The notes: generated by a model not told the origin, from the letters alone. 5,937 bases of DNA from an uncultured Oscillibacter sp. (GCA_910585385.1 CAJUDV010000063.1:1-5937), one strand, 5' to 3'; positions 1 through 5,807 are shown, counted from the first letter of the stretch. Program-made: numbers and translations.

Positions 1-1514
1 ACGGAGTCCTCGTAGAAGTTCCGGGTGCACTTGGTCTGGCAGCGGTGGGCGCAGATGGTGCCGGTGATGAAGGGCAGGGGGTTTTTCTCGCAGATGAGGC
101 GCAGGGCGGAGTCATACCGGCCCTTGCGGCACAGCTCGATATACTCCGGGATGTCCTGCTGGATGGGGCAGCCGCCCTTGCAGGGGGCGGTGAAGCAGTC
201 CATCAGGGGCACCTTCTCGTAGAGCTTCCGCCGGGGCAGGGGTTTCACGGACTTGACGTGGTACTTGTCGGACCGGGCCGCCAGGGCCAGGGCCTCGATG
301 CCCGCCACGTCCACGCCGGTAAAGGGCTTGAACTCCATGGCGTCCAGCTTGTCGCCGATCTGGACGAAGCGCTGGTAGCCGCCGGGCTTCAATTCGGTGG
401 TGGCCATGGTGATGGGCCAGATGCCCAGGGAAAACAGCCTGTCGATGTTCAGCGCGTCGGCGCCGCCGGCGTAGCTGATCCGCATCTTCCCGCCGAACTC
501 CCTGGAGATCCGGGCGGCCATAGTGGTGGTCAGGGGGAAGAGGGACTTGCCCGCCATGTACATCTCCTCGCTGGGGAGCTCCCCGGCCTTCACGTCCACG
601 GGGAAGGTGTTGGAGAGTTTCAGGCCGAATTCCACGCCGGTCTGATCCGCCAGGGCCTGGAGGCGGCGGAACATGGGGATGGCGTCCCCGTACTGGAGGT
701 CCTCCTTGAAGTGGTGGTCGTCGAAGGCGACGTAGTCGTAGCCCATGCCGTCCAGGATGGACCGGGCGGTCTCATAGCCCAGGATGGTGGGGTTGCACTT
801 GACGAAGGTGTGGAGGCGCTTCTTCTCAATGAGATAGCTGGCGATGCGCTCAATCTCGTCCGGCGGGCAGCCGTGGAGGGTGGAGAGGGTGACGCTGCCG
901 GAGATCCGGGGCGTGATGGCGTCGATAAAGGCCGTCTCGCCGGGGAAGAACTCCTTGAGCACCCGGATGCACTCCTGGAAAACGGGGGTCTGGGAGGCGT
1001 CCATCATGCCGTTCAGGAAGGTGTCGATTTTCTCCTCCTGAATGCCCGCCAAATCGTAGCCCACGGACATATTGAACACAAAGGCGTCGGGGTCGCCCAG
1101 CCGAAAGACTTTGGCCATGATCTTACAGGCGCACCAGGCCTTGACGTACTCCTCAAAGGCCTGCTGGACGTACAGCTCCGTGGACCACTCGCAGTTGTAG
1201 CACTCGTCCTCCGCCAGAATGCAGGGCCGGTTGATGCAGGCCGCCAGGTCTGCGCCGTCCATCTTCTGGACGGTTTTCAGCTCGAAAAACCGTGCGCCGG
1301 CGAAGTAGCTGGCAATGATGTTCTGGGCCAGCTGGGTGTTGGGTCCGGCGGCGGGGCCAAAGGGGGTCTCAATCTTCTCACCGAAGATGGGCAGGGTCTT
1401 GACGCCGGCCCTGTAGGGCTTGTGGACGCCGAAGACGGTGCCCTCCCGCTGGTACTCGGCGGTCACCCAGGTCATCAATTCCCGGAAGGGAATAGGGGTC
1501 ATCAGTTCGGACAT
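1..1514 (-). CDS. ygfK: YgfK family putative selenate reductase / purine-degradation oxidoreductase subunit (N-terminal half, runs off left edge)
   Basis: Start ATG at 1514-1512, preceded by AGGAGG 8 nt upstream. The first 504 residues are in the window; E. coli YgfK is a little over 1,000 residues, so roughly half is missing. The translation follows YgfK closely: GPAAGPNTQLAQN (53-65), ELKTVQ (78-83), AEDECYNCEWSTE (101-113), a TLHGCPP motif, an EEMYMAGKSLFPL segment and SYAGGADALN. This part is a dihydroorotate-dehydrogenase-like barrel. From about residue 438 a GltD/dihydropyrimidine-dehydrogenase-type iron-sulfur domain begins, with C440, C445, C449 and then C488, C492, C496. The FAD/NAD(P) domain and C-terminal ferredoxin domain expected of the family would lie off the edge. 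Family knowledge: it is a marker of selenium-dependent molybdenum hydroxylase loci, linked to anaerobic purine/urate breakdown; the selenate reductase name is putative and the exact reaction is unsettled. Probably cytoplasmic and co-transcribed with ssnA. Confidence 0.93.
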   Translation of the reverse strand, partial: MSELMTPIPFRELMTWVTAEYQREGTVFGVHKPYRAGVKTLPIFGEKIETPFGPAAGPNTQLAQNIIASYFAGARFFELKTVQKMDGADLAACINRPCILAEDECYNCEWSTELYVQQAFEEYVKAWCACKIMAKVFRLGDPDAFVFNMSVGYDLAGIQEEKIDTFLNGMMDASQTPVFQECIRVLKEFFPGETAFIDAITPRISGSVTLSTLHGCPPDEIERIASYLIEKKRLHTFVKCNPTILGYETARSILDGMGYDYVAFDDHHFKEDLQYGDAIPMFRRLQALADQTGVEFGLKLSNTFPVDVKAGELPSEEMYMAGKSLFPLTTTMAARISREFGGKMRISYAGGADALNIDRLFSLGIWPITMATTELKPGGYQRFVQIGDKLDAMEFKPFTGVDVAGIEALALAARSDKYHVKSVKPLPRRKLYEKVPLMDCFTAPCKGGCPIQQDIPEYIELCRKGRYDSALRLICEKNPLPFITGTICAHRCQTKCTRNFYEDS

Positions 1515-1721
1515 TCTTTTTTCCTCCTTAAAATATCAGGCTGGTTCTCCACCGTTCCGGCGGGGCCGGGGGTGGCGGCAATCGAATGAATCGGCCGCAC
1601 TTTTCGCTGCCGCTGGTCTGGCGGGTGAATCGGATGGCGGCTCCGTAAAGGCGGACCTGCGTGTCGGCCCGTTTACCGGGAACGTCTTTCTATCAAAAAA
1701 TGAAGGGCGTCCTCGTGCTCT
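1515..1721 (-). other. 207-nt gap between ssnA and ygfK
   Basis: No gene and no convincing -35/-10 pair is visible here, so ygfK most likely depends on the ssnA promoter. Just after the ssnA stop there is a very short G.U-containing 4-bp hairpin (1703-1714) followed by six U (1700-1695). It is too weak to call a terminator, but it could lower read-through. Nearer ygfK, 1575-1549 can fold into a GC-rich hairpin: CCACC/GGTGG outside and CCGG/CCGG inside, about 20 nt before the ribosome binding site. The stretch 1571-1588 shares two blocks (GGTGGCGG and CAATCGAATG on the plus strand) with the region upstream of the ssnA promoter. Confidence 0.6.
1523..1528 (-). promoter_or_regulatory. Ribosome binding site of ygfK
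   Basis: AGGAGG on the minus strand, 8 nt before the ATG at 1514. It is a full match to the anti-Shine-Dalgarno core and fixes the start, which also aligns with the N-terminus of E. coli YgfK (RPIPFEEL there, TPIPFREL here). Confidence 0.85.
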
Positions 1722-3065
1722 TTAGTACGCGCAGTGGTTCAGCGTCCCCCACAGCTTCTTGGAGACCTGGAGGATTTCCGCGTTGACGGCCTCCTCGTCG
1801 ATCTCCGTCAGCTGGCGGTCGCGCATCAGAATTTTGCCGTTGATCATGGTGGTCTGGCACTGGCGGCCCGTCATGCCAAAGAGCATATGGCCGTCGATGT
1901 TGGCGTCGGAGAAGGGGGTGAAGGGCTTGTAGTCCATGACGATGACGTCCGCCGCCGCCCCGGCTTTCAGCACGCCCATCTCCGGGAAGCCCGCCCGCTG
2001 GGCCATCCTGGCGTTGTTCTTGAAGAGCATGTCCGTCACCTCGCACCAGCCCACGCCGGGGAGGCAGGCGTTGTGCCGCTGGATGGTCAGGGCAGCCTTG
2101 ATGCTCTCCAGCATGTCGTTGGTGTAGGCGTCGGTGCCCAGGCCCACCAGAATGCCCTTTTTGAAGAGCTGGAGCACCGGGGAGCAGCCCACGGCGTTGC
2201 CCATGTTGCTCTCGGGATTGTTGACGCACATGGTGTCGGTGGCCTTGATGATGTCCATCTCCGCCGTGTTCACGTGGATGCAGTGGCCCAGAATGGTCTT
2301 GGGTCCCAGAATGCCGTGGTCCTGGAGCCGCTGAACCGGCCGGCGGCCGTAGTTCTGGAGGCTGTCGTACACGTCGTTCATGCCCTCGGAGACGTGGATG
2401 TGGTAGCCCACACGGCCGGCGTTGGCGGCGTTCATGCGGTCAAAGGTCTTGTCGGAGATGGTGAACAGGGCGTGGCCGCCGAACATGGCTTTCAGCATAT
2501 CGGAGGGATGGCTCTCGCAGTAGTCAATGAAGTCCTTGTTCTCCTGGACGGACTGGAGGGATTTCTCCTCCCCGTCCCGGTCGCTGACCTCGTAGCACAG
2601 GCAGGCCCGCATGCCCATGGACTCCGTGACCTTGGCAATCTCCATCAGGGACCCGGGGATCTCGCAGAAGGAGGCGTGGTGGTCGAAGATGGTGGTGACG
2701 CCCTGCTTGATGGAGTCTATCACCAGGGCCTGGGCGCTGGCACGGGTGGCCGCCAGGTCCAGGTGGCGGTCAATGTACCACCACTGGCCGTCCAGCACCT
2801 CGTAGAAGTTGGTGGGGGCGTAACCGTTAATAGAGAGGCCCCTTGCCAGCGCCGAGTAGATGTGAGTGTGGGCGTTGATGAGGCCGGGCATGATGACGCC
2901 CCCCCGGGCGTCCACGAATTCCGCCTGGGGATACTTGGCCTTAAGGTCGGCGGTCTTGCCAACCTCCACAATTTTCCCGCCGTCGGAGACTACGCCGCCG
3001 TCAGGCAGATAGCCGGCGCCGCCGGGGTCCCGGGTGATCAGCCTGCCGTTTGCCAGTAAAATCAT
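1722..3065 (-). CDS. ssnA: SsnA, metal-dependent amidohydrolase of the selenium/purine metabolism cluster
   Basis: A 447-residue protein, close to the 442 of E. coli SsnA and alignable over its full length. It is an amidohydrolase-superfamily enzyme related to cytosine/guanine deaminases and chlorohydrolases. Visible metal and active-site motifs are HTH (66-68) after PGLIN, the family signature FDHHAS (127-132), HIHVSE (222-227, H224 and E227), GHCIH (260-264) and GTD with D312. The stretch NNPESNMGNAVG (282-293) and the C-terminal DGHMLFGM segment are also typical of SsnA. It is predicted cytoplasmic, with no signal peptide. The ATG at 3065 is chosen because AGGAGGG lies 7 nt upstream; the same frame opens further up to a GTG at 3140, but that falls inside the leader terminator hairpin and has no ribosome binding site. 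The true substrate is not established. The family is found beside ygfK and xanthine-dehydrogenase-like genes and has been tied to purine/urate breakdown. Control is probably through the leader RNA upstream. Confidence 0.93.
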   Translation of the reverse strand: MILLANGRLITRDPGGAGYLPDGGVVSDGGKIVEVGKTADLKAKYPQAEFVDARGGVIMPGLINAHTHIYSALARGLSINGYAPTNFYEVLDGQWWYIDRHLDLAATRASAQALVIDSIKQGVTTIFDHHASFCEIPGSLMEIAKVTESMGMRACLCYEVSDRDGEEKSLQSVQENKDFIDYCESHPSDMLKAMFGGHALFTISDKTFDRMNAANAGRVGYHIHVSEGMNDVYDSLQNYGRRPVQRLQDHGILGPKTILGHCIHVNTAEMDIIKATDTMCVNNPESNMGNAVGCSPVLQLFKKGILVGLGTDAYTNDMLESIKAALTIQRHNACLPGVGWCEVTDMLFKNNARMAQRAGFPEMGVLKAGAAADVIVMDYKPFTPFSDANIDGHMLFGMTGRQCQTTMINGKILMRDRQLTEIDEEAVNAEILQVSKKLWGTLNHCAY

Positions 3066-3072
3066 AATCAAA

Positions 3073-3079
3073 CCCTCCT
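3073..3079 (-). promoter_or_regulatory. Ribosome binding site of ssnA
   Basis: AGGAGGG, 7 nt before the ATG at 3065. It decides the start against the in-frame GTG at 3140. It lies 22 nt downstream of the U-tract of the leader terminator, so the attenuator sits wholly within the 5' untranslated region. Confidence 0.88.
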
Positions 3080-3101
3080 GATATATTAATAGGTGATTTC
3101 C

Positions 3102-3141
3102 AAAAAAAGAGGCGCTCCAAACCGGACCGGTTTGAAACACC
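3102..3141 (-). terminator. Intrinsic terminator within the ssnA leader (attenuator)
   Basis: On the minus strand, GGUGUUUC (3141-3134) pairs with GGAGCGCC (3118-3111), using G.U at three places. The stem continues without interruption through AAACC/GGUUU and one more G-C pair. This makes 14 bp closed by a 3-nt loop, followed directly by UCUUUUUUU (3110-3102). It lies downstream of the predicted promoter and upstream of the ssnA ribosome binding site, which is where a transcription attenuator belongs. Its 5' arm overlaps by 5 nt (3141-3137) the 3' arm of an alternative hairpin. Confidence 0.78.
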
Positions 3142-3206
3142 TATCAAAAGAAAAGGAATGATAGGTGTCAGCCCGTGCGCGCGGCACTCCGTTACAGCTA
3201 TCATTC
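3102..3206 (-). promoter_or_regulatory. Candidate riboswitch / transcription-attenuation leader of ssnA
   Basis: Segment 1 (3206-3194, GAAUGAUAGCUGU) pairs with segment 2 (3168-3156, ACACCUAUCAUUC) at 12 of 13 positions, with one C.C mismatch. The 25 nt between them (3193-3169) form a hairpin GUGC-CGCGC-GCAC flanked by AACGGA and GGGCUG, an aptamer-like 6/6 internal loop. Segment 2 can instead pair with segment 3 (3146-3137, UGAUAGGUGU) as a perfect 10-bp hairpin with a 12-nt loop. Segment 3 overlaps the 5' arm of the terminator. So 1:2 pairing frees segment 3 and permits termination (off), while 2:3 pairing blocks the terminator (on). The pairing is read directly from the sequence; the switching and any ligand are inferred. 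I do not recognise it as a purine, ykkC, fluoride, T-box or PyrR-type leader. A purine-related ligand would suit the genes controlled. Confidence 0.68.
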
Positions 3207-3221
3207 TCAGTTTGTGATGTT

Positions 3222-3250
3222 ATTGTACCAGAGACGGCGGCGGGACACAA
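3222..3250 (-). promoter_or_regulatory. Probable sigma-70/sigma-A type promoter of ssnA-ygfK
   Basis: On the minus strand: TTGTGT (3250-3245) as a weak -35, a 17-nt spacer, then TACAAT (3227-3222), one base off TATAAT. TG lies one base ahead of the -10 (TGGTACAAT), an extended -10 that would compensate for the poor -35. Initiation would fall near 3215, about 10 nt before the first arm of the leader structure, giving a leader of about 150 nt. The start point is inferred. Confidence 0.62.
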
Positions 3251-3344
3251 GATGCAGATGGGAGAAAAACGAGAAAAATTTTGTGCAGTTTTGACAGGAT
3301 CCGGAAATCCGCGGAGGTGGCGGCCTCTCCAATCGAATGCAGTC

Positions 3345-3389
3345 AATAAAAGGGGGGCCGCTTTTCAGGTTTTTCCCAAAAGCGGCCCC
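3345..3389 (-). terminator. Intrinsic terminator of the sialic acid operon
   Basis: Perfect 12-bp inverted repeat: GGGGCCGCTTTT and its complement at 3389-3378 and 3365-3354, with a 12-nt loop. On the minus strand it is followed by CCTTTTATT. The hairpin begins 7 nt after the nanA stop codon. There is no U-tract on the other side, so it acts on minus-strand transcripts only and isolates nanA from the ssnA promoter. Confidence 0.93.
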
Positions 3390-3396
3390 GCTTCCA

Positions 3397-4305
3397 TCAG
3401 CAGTATTTGGTGATGGCGGCCTGAATCATCTCATGGGACTGAACAATGGTCTCCCGGTCACCAGGCTCCAGATCCAGCAGGGGCGCCCGAACGCCGCCGA
3501 TGTCCGGTCCGCCCTGGAGGCGGAGGATCTCCTTGATCACAGCGTACATATTTCCCTGGGCGGAGCACATCTTGTAGATGATGCGGCAGCACTCGTTTTG
3601 GACCTCCCATCCCTTGGCCAGCTCTCCGGCCCGGAAGCAGCGGAAGATCTCCAGATACAGCTCCGGCATGGCGGCGTAGGTGCCGCCGATGCCGCCGGCG
3701 GCTCCGGCGGCCAGACCGCTGAGGAGCTGCTCATCGGGCCCGTTAAACACCAGGGCCCCTTCATCATGCCACATCTGGATGTCCTGAACGGGCATGGAGG
3801 AATTTTTCACCCCGATGACCCGGGGATTTTTCAGCATCTCCTGAAGCAGGGGCACCGACAGGGCCACTCCCGCCAGCTGGGGGATGTTGTAGATGACGAA
3901 GTCCGTGTTGGGAGCCGCGTCGGAGATGTCGTTCCAGTATTTGGCGATGCCCTTGGGAGGCAGGTGGAAATAAATGGGCGGGATAGAGGCCACGGCGTCC
4001 ACTCCCAGGCTTTCGGCGTGGGCGGCCAGCTCCCGGCTGTCGGCGGTGTTGTTGCAGGCCACGTGGGCGATGATGGTCAGCTTGCCGCCCACCTCGGCCA
4101 TGACGTTCTCCAGCGTCTTCTTCCGCTCGGCCACGCTCTGATAGATGCACTCGCCGGAGGAGCCGCCTACGTAAAGTCCCTGAACGCCCTTGTCCAGCAG
4201 GTATTTGGCGAGAAGCCGGACTGCCTTGCCGTCAACCTTGCCGTCTTTGTCATAGCAGGCGTAAAAGGCGGGGAAAATACCATGGTATTTGGAGAGGTCT
4301 CTCAT
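3397..4305 (-). CDS. nanA: N-acetylneuraminate lyase (DapA/NanA superfamily)
   Basis: A 302-residue class I aldolase that would split N-acetylneuraminate to N-acetylmannosamine and pyruvate in the cytoplasm; E. coli NanA is 297 residues. The pyruvate-binding motif YVGGSSGE ends at E52 (S49, S50). The catalytic tyrosine is Y139 in IYNIPQLAG, and the Schiff-base lysine is K167 in GVKNSS. The sugar-side motif NGPDEQ (188-193) and GGIGGTY (204-210) follow. These positions track the E. coli enzyme (Tyr137, Lys165, Gly189-Asp191-Glu192) within two residues. One difference is Gly208, where I recall the E. coli enzyme having serine (GIGSTY), and S169 replaces a threonine. The ATG at 4305 is preferred over the in-frame TTG at 4323 because of its ribosome binding site. 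It is the last gene before the operon terminator and directly follows nanQ. A related aldolase of the same superfamily cannot be fully excluded, but the transporter and NanQ neighbours favour sialic acid. Confidence 0.87.
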   Translation of the reverse strand: MRDLSKYHGIFPAFYACYDKDGKVDGKAVRLLAKYLLDKGVQGLYVGGSSGECIYQSVAERKKTLENVMAEVGGKLTIIAHVACNNTADSRELAAHAESLGVDAVASIPPIYFHLPPKGIAKYWNDISDAAPNTDFVIYNIPQLAGVALSVPLLQEMLKNPRVIGVKNSSMPVQDIQMWHDEGALVFNGPDEQLLSGLAAGAAGGIGGTYAAMPELYLEIFRCFRAGELAKGWEVQNECCRIIYKMCSAQGNMYAVIKEILRLQGGPDIGGVRAPLLDLEPGDRETIVQSHEMIQAAITKYC

Positions 4306-4315
4306 TGCTGTATCA

Positions 4316-4320
4316 CTCCT
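4316..4320 (-). promoter_or_regulatory. Ribosome binding site of nanA, abutting the nanQ stop codon
   Basis: AGGAG, 10 nt before the ATG at 4305, sharing its first base with the nanQ TGA (4322-4320). It argues for the ATG over the in-frame TTG at 4323, which has no such site. The overlap points to translational coupling of nanQ and nanA. Confidence 0.75.
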
Positions 4321-4778
4321 CAATCGTCTATGATTTTCACCTTGAAGACCACCTTGCTCACGGTCTCCGGGCCATCCAGACGCATCTTGATGCGGTGGGC
4401 GTCCCCGGGGAAGACCACCAGAAAGTCCCCGGGGGAGAGGACCAGCTTGTAGTCCCCCTCGCCCCGGTAGGCGTAGAAGTCGTTGGCCTCCGCCCGGTCG
4501 AACTCGGACAGAGCCTCCGGCGGGGCGATTTCCACGCCCTCGGAGCCCTGGACCATGATGTGGATGTCCAGGTACTTTTTATGGGCCTCGAAGAAGCTCT
4601 CCTCCGCCGGGATCGTCTCGTAGGTGAAGCGGGTGGCGTACACATCGCCGCCCTTAATTTCCACCCGCTCCGGGCCCACACCGGCGAGAAATTCCGGCGT
4701 GATGCGCTCCAGCGCCAGGTCCAGATTGGGGTGGATGCCCCGGTAGGCCAAGGCATCCTTGTTTTTGGCGTAGATCAT
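4320..4778 (-). CDS. nanQ: YhcH/YjgK/YiaL family protein, NanQ-like (sialic acid anomer conversion)
   Basis: A 152-residue protein of the YhcH/YjgK/YiaL family, which folds as a cupin-like beta barrel around a metal. The conserved core FEAHKKYLDIHIMVQGSE lies at 63-80 (E64, H66, D71, H73) and a second block FPGDAHR at 123-129 (H128); these are the expected metal ligands. Family knowledge: YhcH (NanQ) in E. coli speeds opening of the alpha anomer of N-acetylneuraminate, giving the open form that NanA uses; older databases label the family 'beta-galactosidase subunit beta'. AAGGAG lies 5 nt before the ATG. It follows the permease after a 102-nt gap with no gene and no clear terminator, and precedes nanA with a 14-nt gap that holds the nanA ribosome binding site. 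Family assignment is firm; the exact role rests on context. Confidence 0.88.
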   Translation of the reverse strand: MIYAKNKDALAYRGIHPNLDLALERITPEFLAGVGPERVEIKGGDVYATRFTYETIPAEESFFEAHKKYLDIHIMVQGSEGVEIAPPEALSEFDRAEANDFYAYRGEGDYKLVLSPGDFLVVFPGDAHRIKMRLDGPETVSKVVFKVKIIDD

Positions 4779-4880
4779 ATTGTCTCCTTGTTTTACGAGG
4801 GCATGGCGCTTCGGCTTGCTAAACTGTTAGACTGCGCGGCGCGGGAGAGCCCTCTTGCGTGCGGTTTTCTAAAAAGTGCG

Positions 4881-5807
4881 TCAGCCCTTGACGGCACCCA
4901 TGGTGATGCCCTGGGTGAAGTACTTCTGGAAGATCAGGAACACGGTGATAATGGGCGCCGCGGCCAGGGCCGCGCCGGCCATCAGCAGGCCGTTGTCCAC
5001 CGAGGTTTCCGCCTGGAGGGTGGCGATGCCCAGCGGCATGGTGTAGTTGCTGCCGCTGGCCAGCATCACCAGCTGCATAAAGTAGTCGTTCCAGCAGTTG
5101 ATGAATGTGAAGATGGCCAAGGCGCCGATGCCCGGCTTGATCATGGGCATGACCACGGTGGAGAACGTGTTCCATTCGCTGGAGCCGTCAATGCGGGCGG
5201 CCTCCAGAATCTCTCCCGGGATGCTCTCCGAGAACTGCTTCATGAGGAACACGCCGAAGGGCCAGCCCACTGTGGGGAAGATGACGGCCCAGAGGCTGTC
5301 GTACAAGTGCAGGGCGGACATCTCTTTCAGCAGGGGGATGAGAATAACCTGCTTGGGCAGGGCCATGGCGCAGACGATGAGGGAGAACAGGAGCGCCCGG
5401 CCGTTAAACCGCTTCTTCGCCAGGGCGTAGCCCGCCATGGCGGCGGTGAGGCAGGTGAGGAGCATCGCCATTGCGGACATGAGCACCGCGTTGATGAGCC
5501 AGCGAATGGCGGCGGGAGCCTCTGGTCCGGCGGTGAGAAGGATCTTTTTCCCGCCGTTGAAGAAGCTGCCGAAGGGCATATAGATCTCCCACAGGGGGAC
5601 GCTGCGCTGCTTCATCAGCTTGTTGAAGTTGTTCATCACCCACTCGGTGGGAACCCAGATGGGCTTGGTGGCGTTGATGTCCGCGCCGTTTTTGAACGCG
5701 CCGGTGACGATCCAATACAGCGGGAAGGTGAAGAGGAACGCCAGGATGACCAGGATAATGATGGAGACGATTCTATACGCGCGGCTGCGGCCGTTGTCAA
5801 TTTTCAT
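4881..5807 (-). CDS. ABC sugar transporter permease, MalG type (CUT1), probably for sialic acid
   Basis: A 308-residue integral membrane protein. Hydrophobic segments lie at about 13-34, 104-126, 138-158, 172-188, 228-250 and 270-295, giving the six-helix layout of MalG-like permeases. The EAA loop that docks the ATPase is clear: EAARIDGSSEWNTF from 202, ending in MPMIKPG (220-226). The N-terminus is short and cytoplasmic, as usual for MalG. AGGGGG lies 7 nt before the ATG at 5807 and directly follows the stop codon of the upstream permease gene; the two coding regions are 12 nt apart. The gene sits ahead of nanQ and nanA, so sialic acid or a related host sugar is the likely cargo; that is inferred from context only, since the family carries many sugars. 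The ATPase is not in the window; CUT1 systems often share one encoded elsewhere. Confidence 0.9.
   Translation of the reverse strand: MKIDNGRSRAYRIVSIIILVILAFLFTFPLYWIVTGAFKNGADINATKPIWVPTEWVMNNFNKLMKQRSVPLWEIYMPFGSFFNGGKKILLTAGPEAPAAIRWLINAVLMSAMAMLLTCLTAAMAGYALAKKRFNGRALLFSLIVCAMALPKQVILIPLLKEMSALHLYDSLWAVIFPTVGWPFGVFLMKQFSESIPGEILEAARIDGSSEWNTFSTVVMPMIKPGIGALAIFTFINCWNDYFMQLVMLASGSNYTMPLGIATLQAETSVDNGLLMAGAALAAAPIITVFLIFQKYFTQGITMGAVKG

Noticed and set aside
45..1589. Long open frame on the plus strand opposite ygfK
   Set aside because: It is antisense to a gene with unmistakable family matches. Its composition (runs of G, V, L, A, H, D) is that expected from reading GC-biased codons backwards, and there is no ribosome binding site.
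1695..1714. Terminator after ssnA
   Set aside because: The stem is only 4 bp with one G.U pair; six U residues alone do not make a convincing terminator, and ygfK lacks a promoter of its own.
1734..3059. Long open frame on the plus strand opposite ssnA
   Set aside because: Same codon-bias shadow: repetitive low-complexity G/V/H/D-rich translation with no recognisable domain, fully antisense to ssnA.
3066..3140. Longer ssnA with a GTG start at 3140
   Set aside because: The added residues would be encoded by the terminator hairpin and U-tract, there is no ribosome binding site, and the ATG at 3065 has AGGAGGG at ideal spacing and fits the family N-terminus.
3001..3204. A 67-codon minus-strand frame starting in the leader (ATG at 3204), as a possible leader peptide
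   Set aside because: It has no Shine-Dalgarno sequence, begins inside the first leader helix, runs through the terminator and 65 nt into ssnA out of frame, and shows no regulatory codon run. The RNA-structure explanation fits better.
3102..3215. Known leader classes: T-box, PyrR site, purine (guanine/adenine), fluoride, mini-ykkC
   Set aside because: No T-box UGG-bearing antiterminator, no PyrR consensus, no purine-riboswitch three-way junction with its conserved loops, and no fluoride pseudoknot motif. ACGG occurs twice, but not as the loop of two small hairpins as mini-ykkC requires. This was judged by eye only.
3291..3325. Plus-strand promoter from TTGACA at 3291-3296
   Set aside because: No acceptable -10 hexamer at 16-18 nt and no plus-strand gene downstream.
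3337..4452. Plus-strand open frame covering the nanA terminator, nanA and part of nanQ
   Set aside because: It spans two well-supported opposite-strand genes and a terminator, and its translation resembles no family.
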